From Mesocentrotus franciscanus (taxonomy: Eukaryota > Echinodermata > Echinoidea > Camarodonta > Strongylocentrotidae), in NCBI GenBank assembly GCA_037976565.1, contig CP137675.1, forward strand, positions 7,220,272 to 7,284,271: 64,000 bases of DNA, written 5' to 3'. The translations under genes and the position numbers were made by a program. Positions 12,884 through 24,660 of the stretch are shown in pieces. The notes beneath the pieces were generated by a model, which was given only the letters and a program-made list of their open reading frames with translations, was not told the DNA's origin and did not search any database. Each line of letters starts with the position of its first letter. Position 1 is the stretch's first letter.

Positions 12884-13014
12884 GATATCGACTGGTAGAA
12901 TGTGTAATATAATATCTTTTGGACAGCAAGGAAGTAATATTTTCCCTCGTGATCACAATTTACCTTTGGTGGTCCAAAACAATTATATTACACAGCCTAC
13001 CAGTCAATATTTGT
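12884..13014. mobile_element. Foldback MITE-like element B
   Basis: The arms at 12890-12924 and 12972-13005 match as reverse complements in about 30 of 35 positions (GACTGGTAG..GTGTAATATAAT..TTTTGGAC). The outer bases extend the pairing to ATATCGACTGG / CCAGTCAATAT. The right end, CAGTCAATATTTGT, is the same as the right end of element A apart from one base, so the two share a terminus. Confidence 0.8.
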
Positions 13015-13785
13015 ATACAAATAACTGCATTGTCACCAGATAGATATTTTATTTTCGAACTGCAGTAAGGCTTTAAACTTTTCCCAAGACACCTTTCGCG
13101 CAGTTCAATTTATGTTGATTTTCTTTAAGACTCTGACTTGCTCAAATGTATTTTAAAATATCACATAAAAAAGAAGATACTCTTATTGGCCCGATTCTCA
13201 TGAAATGAATATCAAACCACAATCTAATGAAAATTTCAATTAGTAAATCTTTTCTACGAAACTCGGTTGGCTGTTGAGGTCGTTGACGTTCGAAACTAAT
13301 CTTCAATGTCCGATACACATCAAGAGTACCGGGTTTACAGTTCAGAGGCCCCTTTCGCGATTTGCCTAAAACTCGATATCCCATCTGTTAAAAGTAAACC
13401 TACATCTTGTTGAGCGTACAATCTATTAAGTGTTCCTTTTACTTTAAATTCTTTCCCGCGTAAGGAAGATGTGTTCTTTTTTTTTGTATACTCAAGCATA
13501 CTTTCTGCCAATCTACCCGCTGTCATCCATCAATTTCATCCTTCATCCCAATCGCCCAATACATTGTGGCTCGATTTAATTTATCATGCCGTCATGTTGC
13601 GTCGCCATATCAAGCGTATTACAGAAACCAGGAGTTGGCTTGTTCGTCAAATTTAAGAGCGAATGGAATAAAAGCTTTCACTCTAGACGCGGGTTCCGGT
13701 ACCGTTTTGGGAGTAATAAATTAAGACATATCGGTAGAGACAGATCGTCTGTACTGACAGCTCAACCTAACTGTAGCGCAGGGGG

Positions 13786-13909
13786 TCGTTTCTTGAAACT
13801 GTCATAAGTACAAGTTCACCGAAATCCTATTGAAACGCTGGTCAATTGTAATACACGCGTTTCAATGGGTTGTTGGCGAACTGGTACTTATGACGGTTTC
13901 GTGAAACGA
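13786..13909. mobile_element. Foldback element C, 53-bp arms
   Basis: The left arm (13786-13838) starts TCGTTTCTTGAAACTGTCAT and the right arm (13857-13909) is its reverse complement with about 10 mismatches over 53 bp, around an 18-bp loop. Inner arm ends pair as TATTGAAACGC / GCGTTTCAATG. It is non-coding. The TCGTTTC-GAAAC terminus resembles dispersed MITEs of marine invertebrates, from general knowledge only. Confidence 0.88.
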
Positions 13910-16201
13910 TGCCCAGATTCCCAGATACCCCTTATTCCAGGGTTCTAATTATCCTCCACCTTCAAACTCTCCAGTAAATGATCTGGAAAATGTTTTGAGT
14001 TTGTAATATCGGATATCATCCAGCACTAGTATATTTCAATAGTGTGTTGGGTAATAATACCCTCATCGACCCTGTAGGCTCGGGAGATGAAAAGGTACGC
14101 ATTATTCCATTAAAAACAAAAGTAATATCGAGTATCTTCACTTTTGTTGGTTCTTGAGATGTAAGAAAGTGTCGACTCATTAAAAAATGGAATTTATACT
14201 AGAGTTACATGATAAAAATGGAATATGACCCTTTCAAGATTTCCTAAGATGATTGAATGAAAAACCTCTTGAAAGTGGGTGAAAAATATATCGTACATTT
14301 TCCTCACTGTACAGACGTTTCAATGCAGATTTAGGACAAAATAGTCTCCCTCTTCTCTTTGTATTGTGAGTGGCGTGGTTAAGAACCTTGTCGGCAAATC
14401 GCCCAAAATTACGACATTTTTGTTTCCTTTTTGGAAATTGTTTTGCAGCATCTGTCGACCAATATGACAATCTGACGATCACCTCTTACACTTTTCAGCA
14501 AATTTGATAATCTGAGGACTTTTCCGCTTATTTAGCAGTCGTCAGCTATTTCAATCCAAAATGAACACCGTAATCGATACAAAATGATTTTTTATTAAAA
14601 GCAAAAGTAATGCTAAGGATTCTTAGTTTAATGAAAACAAAAATCATACTATATTGATTTGATACAAGCCTACACCTTTACACTATTGTGTTAGCGTGCA
14701 TAAGAGTAATCAATAATGTATAGATTGTTTGAATAAAGCATGAACAAAATTTTGACGGACAATCAAATTTATTATCTCGATTCATGATTGACACATGGAG
14801 AGGCCGATGATGTACGCTGTCATGTCAAGCAACATTACGAACTGTGGCGTAGAGACAGAGAGAGAGGCACCGGTCAATCTAGGTATTTTGAACGTAATTA
14901 TTTCTTATTTCAATGTCATGCATTTGATGTCCTTTTATACATGATTTTAAAGTAAAACGCAATATGTAAAATCTCACAATGAATTTCCATGTCATTATTG
15001 GACGAAATAAAATTGAATTTAATCGAATTGAACATAAAATGTGAATTAACAAGGGCCAATGATTGGTTTTCAATGCTGACACATAAATGTCAGAATCTAA
15101 ATGTAAAATTGTCTATGTGTTTCAAATTGGAACGATTCTGCGTTTTAAAGCACAATAATCACCTAGCCAAAATAGAAGGCAGGAAAATAACTAAGAAAAC
15201 AGAATGAGAGTATTTTTTGTTTAAATAGAAGTTCTGAATGTATATCAATTTCTTTAAATTGCGTATTTATATTAAAAAAGAAGAAAAAAGGAAAGAAAAA
15301 GTACAACCGACAAATCTTTGCTTGAACCTTGCTGAAATTTTTTTTCTTCAAAATTTTGTTCACAATTAAAAGACAAAAAAAAAAATCTTCTTAAACAAGA
15401 CATTCCAAACAGGTTGTTCTACCATACCTTTAATATTGCCCTCATTTTTTTCTTCTCAGTCTACAAGTCTCGCTCATCTGCTGAAAGCTTGGGAGTCGGG
15501 CATGTTAACCAAGACCTTACGACCCTAAACTGTCCAGAGATCTGATGTATTCCAAAAGAAGACATGATATGCGTCCCCGGAGGATCGTGTAATTGAAAAT
15601 GCTCTAAGAAATGAACTATGATAATAGTACCTGAGCAAGGTAGATGAAGCACATGCTGATACAGATTTCAAGCCATGTATGGCACCTTTCATATCGAATG
15701 AGAAGAGCGTAAGATCTTGATTACACGAAGATAAATTTAACTTTCGCAATCAGGAAAGGCAACAACATCTCTCCCGGATCACCAGTTGTATTCCCTTTAG
15801 TTGCTTGAATTGTCAGTACTCATGGGAATGCACTGGAGAAACAAAAATATCACAGGATACATCCGGAAGTGCACACCTACAAAATATATCAAAGTTTCAA
15901 ACAAAGGATATTATTTTAAAGTTTTCTTTTGATTAAACAAACAAACAAAAAATTGCCTAAAAGCAGTTTTCTGTTTATCAGATTATTGTGTGTCGTCCTT
16001 TTAAAATAATGAATAATTGGATTGAGAAAGAATGAGTTTAAAACAACATTTAATTTTAGCGTTCAAAATATGGAATGGTAACTAGCCGACACAATATTTT
16101 AGACATTTTTGACATCGATAACGAAACGTGATTGAGAGGGGGAAAAAAAAGTTTTTGTTTCTTCACTAGGGGTGAATTTTGACGAAAGGAATTTGCTAAC
16201 G
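13910..16201. other. Unassigned AT-rich sequence
   Basis: No gene or element was recognised. Several reverse-strand frames of 60-82 codons (14234-14482, 15461-15749) have no motif. Confidence 0.45.
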
Positions 16202-16769
16202 TTAAAGGGATAGTTGGGTTCTTGTTTAAGACCGCAAATGCCTTCAAAGTGCATGGTTATTGCTCTTATTCTTAGTTATGAAATTTCTAGTGCCCTTTTA
16301 GAACCTAAAATTGCTATAAAGGTAATTTTAGACCCCAAAATGTGTGAATTTAGATTGAATACGATCAAACCAATTCAGCTCCACTTAAAAAAAAAAAAAG
16401 GTGACCGTTAATTGATTAATCAATTAATAATAACAATACACGGGCCGGCTGGTTGTGCGTAGTATAACCAACACGAAAAAGCCAACAAAAAGCCAATATT
16501 GGCATTGGCTGGAATAAAACGTATAAGGCGCTATCTCGTTTTTCAGCGGCTGGCTCAAAATTACCGAATATTTGCGGGGCACCACAAATAATAGAAATGG
16601 TTATATTTATGGATATACCAGCCGTCTCTGAACCGATTTTGATCAAACAAAGATGATTTTGTCATTTAAATAGTATATTCTTTCAAATTTGGTACTCAGT
16701 TTTTCATTATCTCACAAAAAATATTTTGTGTAGCACCGTCTCTGCAACAAAACTCAACTATCCCTTTAA
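16202..16769. mobile_element. TTAA-flanked terminal-inverted-repeat element, non-autonomous
   Basis: TTAA at 16202-16205 is followed by AGGGATAGTTGGGTT, and at the other end AACTCAACTATCCCT is followed by TTAA (16766-16769). The termini are inverted repeats of about 15 bp with one mismatch, directly bounded by TTAA on both sides, the target duplication used by piggyBac and Kolobok transposases. The roughly 560-bp interior has an A-run (about 16387-16400) and two short open frames (65 and 76 codons) with no transposase features, so it would need a transposase supplied in trans. Confidence 0.82.
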
Positions 16770-17121
16770 GTTATTTATGGGCCAACTGCGGCACAAAAGC
16801 TTCTAGATTAAGTATATTGTTAGAAAAACACAATATTCATATCCCGAAAGAAGGCACAATTTTTATGTCTGGTTTTTCTCTTCTTACATTACGCGACCAG
16901 TCATTACCTGATTAATCCATGAAACTGTAGCCCCCACTCGTTCACTTTCGCGTGAATACAATAGAAACCTTAGCCCCACGCGCTTCAAAATTTGAGCTGT
17001 AACGAAAGACATCCACTCGCCCACGAGAATTTTTCAGTATTCCAACTTAGAATGATCTTCCATTAGATTAAGGTATGATTTTTCAAGCACTCGTTGCAAG
17101 ACTGTTTTAACATCTACGTTA

Positions 17122-17186
17122 GATTTCCACTCACGGTTTTTTTTGCCCAGATCTCCTACAACTCAAACGTCTTACAGCCCGATGAG
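17122..17186 (+). repeat. Dispersed direct repeat, copy 1
   Basis: GATTTCCACTCACGGTTT, then a T-rich spacer, then a 40-bp block ending ACAGCCCGATGAG. It matches 17458-17523 almost base for base, while the sequences on either side differ. Confidence 0.88.
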
Positions 17187-17457
17187 TGCGCAAGTATATT
17201 TTGCTTGATTTTTAAACCTGCTTGATGACTTTAGCAAACACCAACTAAAAAAAAAGACTTTTATGTCCTGAACGTATTTTACAATATCAATAAATAAGTT
17301 GATTTAATTTCACAAATGTGACATTTCTCATCGCAAAATCATCATTCTGCTTTCCCCTGGCAGCTTTCCTGGTATTTGTTAACTTCATACTTGTCAGTTC
17401 TTATGGAATGGGAAAGAGAACGTGGTGTTAATCAGTGAAATGTGTAAGAGAACCACT

Positions 17458-17523
17458 GATTTCCACTCACGGTTTGTTTTCGCCCAGATCTCCTACAACT
17501 CAAACGTCTTACAGCCCGATGAG
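17458..17523 (+). repeat. Dispersed direct repeat, copy 2
   Basis: This is the second copy of 17122-17186, 336 bp downstream in the same orientation, differing only in the T-rich centre. The near-identity suggests a recent duplication or two insertions of one short family. Confidence 0.88.
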
Positions 17524-18139
17524 GCATGCCAGACCATGACAAAACATTCGTTTTTTTTTTCTTTAAAAAAAGAAACACTTTTCAGTAGAGTTTTTATTTT
17601 TTTGTTGCGTCAGTTAGATGCAAAATCAATCTCAACAACATGAAAGTTGATTTGTGAAGAGGGAAGCATCATAGCACTTTGTCTTGATTGAATATACAAT
17701 CTCTAATCTTCAAAGTTTTCCTTTGGCATTGACAGCGGACTCATGTATTGCATTACCGAGTAAAAGTCTCTCAAGTTTGTTTTTGGCAGTATTTTTGAAG
17801 TTCTTTTTTTCTTTATATAATGTTAGCCGGGTTCAGGTGTTTGTGAGCGCCGGGATATTGTGGAATATATCCAAAGATCTATGATCCTACTCGTACAAAG
17901 AATTACACTTGGTAATAGAACAACTTATATGTCAGATCCATTACAAGTCTCTATGCTGAGTGGGTTCTATTTCAAGAATTTATGAAGCGTTTAATAATAT
18001 ATGTTTTGCCCAAATCATTGGATCAAAATTATTGGATCAAAATCGTCCTCTGAAAAGATCACCTATAAGCGGGAACATAAAGTCGTTGACCGATTAGTAA
18101 GGAGGCGAGTTAACTATGAAGCTAACGCGGCTGTCCCAT
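17524..18139. other. Unassigned sequence
   Basis: Nothing assignable was seen. Confidence 0.45.
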
Positions 18140-18191
18140 GAAACAAAATGGACGAAGAAGCAGAAGGAGAAAAAGAAGAGAAGAGGAAAAA

Positions 18192-18222
<31 letters not shown>

Positions 18223-18256
18223 AAGAAGAAGAAGAAGAAGAAGAAGAAGAAGAAAA
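18140..18256. repeat. GAA/AAG trinucleotide repeat
   Basis: There is an uninterrupted AAG/GAA run at about 18191-18255 (over 20 units) with imperfect purine sequence upstream. Long GAA:TTC runs can form triplex DNA. The Lys-rich plus frame and Leu-rich minus frame over it are repeat artefacts. Confidence 0.95.
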
Positions 18257-19080
18257 TATTGCGGGTTGGGATCCAGGACAGGTTGATGACTAAAGCCCAC
18301 GTTGTGCGTCAACTTTCCCCCACCCCACCTCGTTCCCTATTCCATAGATGCGGGCTAGATGTTGGAGATTCATTAGCTATATGCAAGTTAAGACACCTCT
18401 GTTCTCTCCGTAAAAGACAACTGGGAAAACTCGGTGTGGCAGTACACCTGTACGTCCCAATCAGTTATACCTGGAGGAGAGATCCGAAGGTAGAAAAGAA
18501 ATTAATTCACTTTCCCCTTTCCAGGCACAGGTGATGCTGAAAAAAAATATGAAAAGAACAAAGATGACCATTGTAACACAGCAAACCTTAAAAGTCAGAA
18601 TATGGCTAATGAAAGGTTCTTCTTGGGTCTAAATCAGTAATACCATGTTTAGACAGAGCAAATATTGCTTGCCTGGACATTACTTATGAAAGTCTGTCAG
18701 TAAATAAAGGTTACCTTCTCTGGATTCATGTCCGATTTTTGATGGAAAAAAATTATCATTTATCTCCGATACTATCATCTTATTAACTCGCCCACAATTT
18801 GTATTAAGAGGAAGGCTGCTCGATAATTTTCTAAACCCGCACTTCTTCCCCTTTCCCTCTTCTTGGCCACCATGCTGAATTACTTAAGGTTGCTAACTTG
18901 AAGTTATGTCCACTTAGCTCTGGATAATCGTTTCTCACATTTTTTGGAAGGGTCGAGTTTGCGGTTAGGGTAATGGTTAAAGTGAGGAGGCTAAGGTAAT
19001 CTAGCCTCCTAAAGTATATTTCTGTCTATTTCTGTGTGACTTGAAAGTTGTGGAACCAAAGAACATTATAAGCTATCGAA
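18257..19080. other. Unassigned sequence
   Basis: The GAA-initiated plus-strand open frame continues to 18534 but shows no recognisable domain. Nothing else was assigned. Confidence 0.4.
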
Positions 19081-19258
19081 TGTGAGTGTTTGTGTGTGTG
19101 TGTGTGTGTGAGGATGTGTGTGCGTGTGTTGGTGTACACGTGTGAAAAAAAAGTGTGAGAGAGAGAGAGAGAAATAGAAATATAGAGACAAGTGAAAGAG
19201 GAGTAGGCACGCTAACACACACACACACACACACACATACAGAAAAGGAGAATACGAC

Positions 19259-19292
<34 letters not shown>
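19081..19292. repeat. Compound TG / GA / CA / GA microsatellite
   Basis: A TG run (about 19090-19110), a GA run (about 19156-19172), a CA run (about 19216-19236) and a GA run (about 19260-19290) follow each other with short spacers. Confidence 0.93.
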
Positions 19293-19529
19293 TTACTAAA
19301 AATTATACTTGTTTTGATACGCCAATTTCACTGTTACTTTCAGCTTCCTATCATCTATCCTAACAATCTTGGTATACTATCAGACACCTTTCCATTCGAC
19401 AGTTTCATATTTCTATCTTATCGGTCAGCATCACCCTTCTCTCGATTGTATGGTTTTGCCTGATGATAAGTGTGGCATTAACCCGGAGAGCTATTTTACG
19501 GTAATTCTGGATATGAGATGCTGATACAC

Positions 19530-19632
19530 CAGTCACACACACGAAACCAACACAAGACCGACACCAGACCGAACGGAATATTATATTACCTCCGAATGGC
19601 GTCGGTTTAGAGTCGGTCTGGCGGTGTGACTG
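19530..19632. mobile_element. Degenerate foldback relic with CAGTCACAC ends
   Basis: CAGTCACAC (19530-19538) and its reverse complement GTGTGACTG (19624-19632) bound a 103-bp segment with partly matching ACCGAC / GTCGGT motifs inside each half. Arm similarity is weak beyond the ends. The related fragment near 8285-8320 supports a repeat family. Confidence 0.5.
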
Positions 19633-19639
19633 AGGCAAA

Positions 19640-21285
19640 GGGGATAATGTGGTGACATTTGTAGTGGTAATGATGGCGGCAGTGGGGGAATATTTATAGC
19701 AATCATCTACTTGCCACGAGTTATCTGTTGTAATCTTTTAGCATTCGTCAATGCTGCCAGTCTCCGGATGTGTTTCAAAACGTCCCATACATCAACTATG
19801 AGCATGGATACGAAGTACAAGATAACCCCCTGGATGGAGGAAAAAAAGTTTTGAGGAGGGTGACGGGATTCCCTAAAGAACTTTTTAAAATATATTTTTA
19901 TTCCTATTCCCCTCCCTCCATCAAGGAGCCCGGAGACGGCTAGCGGGATTCCCTAATATTATGTGAAAGACAATGACATAAATAGTCCCCCTCCCCTTTT
20001 TCGTATTTATGACGACCCTGGATCGGCCCCTGACACCCGTTTCCATCTATCCTCTTTCCATCAGCACCAAATCATTAGCAATGGCAAATGAGAAAACAAA
20101 AATATGTTAAACTTTTCCAAATGCCTTAACGGATAATGTTGCATTGACTGATACGCATCTTAAGCGTAGCATTACTTGGAGTGAGTGAGAAGGTATTGCG
20201 GGGATGAGCACATCATTACGGAATGGATTCAAGCAATTTCCACATTGGTAACACAAATCGTCTCCATCTTCACAATCTATGTTAATACAAGTTGAACCTT
20301 TCTTCATCCAACAACTGTTTATTATCAATTATTTATATAATTCGTATAATATGTTCCAATTATGTTAATGAAAAAGGGAAAAAGTTTGTTAACAAAATTA
20401 ATGTCACATTATGAGCAATAAATCATTCAATATATTTAAAAAACTGCTTATTATTAATTGGAAATCATAAGTTTAGACTTGGTTTATTTTCTTTTAAAAC
20501 AATCGTAAAGACAACCCAAAATCATCTCATAGGCAATATACCGTTCCGTGTATACCATACAAATGATATTCGAATTACACAATGCGTGGTTGTAATGATT
20601 GTACATTTCAATGGTTTCATGTTCAGTTTCGGTTTCAATTGTTGATGGATGAGGTTATTGTAGTTGCTTCAGGTTGAAAGTTTAGATCATGTTATGTATA
20701 CCCACAAATGAATTCTTTGTAAATATAGCTCAACATTGATTTTGACGAATGTTAAAACTTTCTTAATTTAAAATGGTGTTAAGTCGTTGTTTGAACACAT
20801 TTCAGCAAACTATCTTGACAAACGAGGACGAATATATCGAGTACCATGAACACCATTATGTGTTCGTTCGTGTGCATGAAATACTCTTCTGCAAAGGGCC
20901 TATTAACGCAAAAGGTCAATAGTCAATGTATGGTTTTGTTAGTCAATCCCAAAAGCACCACCGTCAGGTTTTTTTTCTTTGATTGGGTTGGTTATTGGAA
21001 AAAAACATGTACATGTACATCCGTTAATCTGAACGGTTACAGGGCTGCCGTTGTATTCGAATATGGAGCAATAAAAGTGTAATTGGCAAAAGCATTTTTT
21101 CTTTGTCATTGTAATTTTCTCTGACCTCGAAAACGTCTTCAAAGTAAATTATCTTTGAAAGTCATCACCATTGTGAAGATGGCCAGCGTTACATTGCAAA
21201 TTTCTATTGAATTATTTTGTGAGATTTTCTTTTTTCGTACACCTTAATGATTTAATAAAGATCCCAACATCACGAATATATAAAA
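19640..21285. other. Unassigned sequence
   Basis: I saw no gene. A reverse-strand 73-codon frame (20107-20328) is cysteine-rich in its centre but matches no domain I know. Confidence 0.4.
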
Positions 21286-21336
21286 TATGTATAGAGAAAG
21301 GGAGGGGCACAGGGAGAGAGAGAGACAGAGAGATGA

Positions 21337-21367
<31 letters not shown>

Positions 21368-21521
21368 GAGAGAGATAGATAAATACATGTAGATTACAGG
21401 TAGTAGAGAAAGTGAGACAGACAAACGGAAGAGGAAGTGATGGGGAGAAGGGTGGTGAGGGCATAACTAGATAGAGTGTCGGGTGAGAAAGGATGACAGA
21501 GGGAGGGACCGGTATGATAAG

Positions 21522-21552
<31 letters not shown>

Positions 21553-21553
21553 G
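21286..21553. repeat. GA microsatellites (two tracts)
   Basis: There are GA-rich tracts at about 21294-21378 and 21520-21552 with purine-rich sequence between them. Ser/Leu-rich reverse-strand frames here are artefacts. Confidence 0.92.
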
Positions 21554-23714
21554 AGGGTGAGATTCTGGAGGAGTAGACAATCATTTTTTAATATTTAATG
21601 TGATTTTCTGATATTTTTGTAATGATTGGCATTAAAAACAGATCATGTTAAATTATTATAGGAATAATTACGAAAACAGAGTCGACAGTTAATTATAGTT
21701 CTAATCAAAACCCCATTTAAAATCAAAATTACATTTCGAAACAATTTACAGGTGAAATATCTCTTCAAAATTAGAAAAGGGCAATAACAGAGTGAATGAA
21801 AACTGCATTTAGCGATAATGTAAACACATAATTTTGTTTACATGCTGATGTAATGAAGCAGAAATTTCCTTTTGATCAATCTTTGATCGCTTTTGTGGTC
21901 CGATTCATTAAAAAATTGTGAAAACAACAAAGCCACGTATCACATCTCCCAATTAAGAACACAAAACCGTGACGTGCATTTGATATTAAATTTCTTCTAC
22001 ATGGTAGAACCTATCTAAATGTTCCAACGAATTGGCGGAAAACAACTTCATTTATTGTCACAGAATGAATGAAAGAATGAATGACGATTACGTCAATAGC
22101 AACCTAATAGTGATGCGGTATTGATCGGCTGTTTGGGGTAGAAATCAGATATAATTACGTGTCTCAAGATCATTAAAAAAATATTGCAGTAACCCGTTAG
22201 CCCCAAAGTGATTAGCACATCAGGCAGGCAATGACAACAAATGTGATAGGTACTCTACAACGAGTATTTCTTTTCACGACTGGCGTTTAAGATTTAATCG
22301 CTAGGAAAATTGAGTTTCTAATATTCCATTAAAAGATTTCAATACATGTCTGTTGTACATGCAGATAAAACTGGAGACGGAGGTGTGTTAATCATTTTGA
22401 TGAACCATCGAGGGTTGGATATCCCTGCGCAGAATGATATTTCAGAACTAATTTGTATGTACAATTCTTTTTATGAATTTAGTTTGTATGTAAATATTTT
22501 TGATATATATTCCAACCCTCTAGCAATAGGGAGCGAATAGGATGTTTTTACAAATTTATTGCTTCTTACCCTTGACAAGAAAGTGTGATATTTTAACTAA
22601 TACACTGTCAATATCATTCATAATCATGAAGATAATGGTTATGGAACTCATTCATTCTTCCATAACGTACGTGCGGCAGGTGGAAAATGTCTCTCGGATT
22701 TATTTTTTTTAAATCCTGTAATTTTTATTTATTTTTTGATGAGGGGAATCGACTTTTTAATTAACATAATCAATCGAAAACAATATTGAACATACAAAGT
22801 TTATGAAACAAGATTAGTAAGATTTTGTTTATTTGTTACATTAATCATGGGCATTTAGATATTACTATTGACTTGACAAACACATGGATTGTTTTGTCGC
22901 TATATCATCTATCTCGTATAGATTGCGACTTAATATCATTATATGAAATTAAATTTGTATTAGCATTGGCTCTTGAAAAGAATCAGAGAAAATGAATTGT
23001 ATTATAACAAACACAACAGAGACAACAACCGTAGCAGCAACAAACCCACACCACCAACGACCAAGACGGGGAAAAAAATCGATCTGTGAATCAAATTCAA
23101 AGGGCGGATAGATCTGGAGGTAAATAGAAGATTGTGCAACAGAGAGTAATTTCGATCCTTTCTGTTTGCCGGCAACAAATAATTGGTTCGAAATTTCACC
23201 CAGAAAATATAGAGCGGGCCAAATCGATAGATGCTCACAGACACTCAAGACCCGTCTCGCCTCTGACGTCATAAGGACGTCATCTATGCGGTGATTTTTA
23301 TTTTATTTTAAATATTGTTGTTTTGTTGTTCTGGGGTTCCATGTCATGGATCGTTGTACCATTGAACATTTTGTGCAATTATTTTTTTTGTCAAGTGGGT
23401 TTCATCTTATCAACAAAGGATGATAGGGTTGAAATGTTCTGACCTTAGTAAATCTCAGAGCTGGCAGTTGATGTGGATATTCGACTCAAGGAAGAAAAAA
23501 ATCAATCTTTCACCTCGGGGAAGAACAATTGATGTGATTGCATTTTGATCGATTGGTAATGTGTTCTAGTAATCAATATAATGGTATTGGATCTGTAGAA
23601 TAACAGTCCATGTCCTTAAAGTTCGTCCCTGGCAAAGGTATCATAAATTCAAAGAACAAGTATTTTATACGGTGATTTTCCGGATTCTCTCTAACTTATC
23701 CCCTGTGAACCCCC
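21554..23714. other. Unassigned AT-rich sequence
   Basis: No gene, RNA or element was recognised in this 2.1 kb. Short open frames (22346-22540, 22949-23272) have no motif support. Confidence 0.45.
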
Positions 23715-23873
23715 TTCTCCCTCTTTCTCTCTCTCTCTCTCTCTCTCTTTTTTTCTTTCTCGCTCTCTCTCTTTCTGTCTCTGATTCTTTGTCTGTTTAT
23801 TTCTCAGTATTTTCTGTCTCTTCCCCCTTCTATCTCTCTTTTAGTTATCCATTCTCTGTCCCTCTCTCTCCGC

Positions 23874-23904
<31 letters not shown>

Positions 23905-23942
23905 CCCTCTCTCTATCTCTCTCCCCCTCCCTCTCTATCTCA
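23715..23942. repeat. CT microsatellite
   Basis: Two CT-rich blocks (about 23717-23775 and 23855-23942) are joined by pyrimidine-rich sequence. The 101-codon frame across it is low complexity. Confidence 0.9.
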
Positions 23943-24279
23943 AGGTAAGGAAGATCGTACGTGTGCATAATGTATAGTGGTCTGTCTACGTGCCATCATG
24001 TACTCGGTCAGTACCACTTCATCCGTTAGGGAAGAAGAAGAGTCGCCTCATGATGATATCCCTTTGGCGATGAATTTAATTTTTTGGGTTTCTTTCCCTC
24101 CCCTTCCCTTTTAATATCTAAATTCATCGCAATGGGCATAATTCAACTGACTTAAAGCCTTAGACTTCTCCCGGATGATTACTAAATAAACAGAGATGTT
24201 TAGACAGCGAGGCATGGGTATAAATGTTACCTCAATACGCTTAGGGGGACATATTCCTTAAATGTTTCCTGTCTCTATT

Positions 24280-24554
24280 TCCATTTACCTATCCTCTTCT
24301 CTACCTCTCTCCCGTCTCTTTCTTCCTCTCCCTAGTTCTCATCCTCAATTTTTCGCTTTAAAATTTTCTTTTCAATCCCCATCTCTACACTCCTTTCGCT
24401 ATCTTCATTTCTGTATTGATGGCCCTTTAAGCCAATTATGCTTACCCGCTTCTGTCACATTTTTTCTTCTATTCTTCTTCATCTGTTTCTCTTTCTATCT
24501 CTCTTCTCTCTGTCATTTAATCTTTTTTCTCTCCCCTCTCTCTCCCTCATTCTT

Positions 24555-24593
<39 letters not shown>

Positions 24594-24660
24594 TTCTCTA
24601 TCTCTTCCTCTCTCTTTCTGACTCCCTCTCTCTGTCCAACCCCCTCTCTGTCAAGCACAT
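24280..24660. repeat. CT-rich tract
   Basis: Pyrimidine-rich throughout, with a pure CT run at about 24558-24590. The 119-codon Ser/Leu/Phe-rich frame is explained by composition. Confidence 0.88.

Noticed and set aside
20107..20328. Cysteine-rich 73-codon reverse frame
   Set aside because: The Cys spacing fits no domain I know and no splice context supports an exon.
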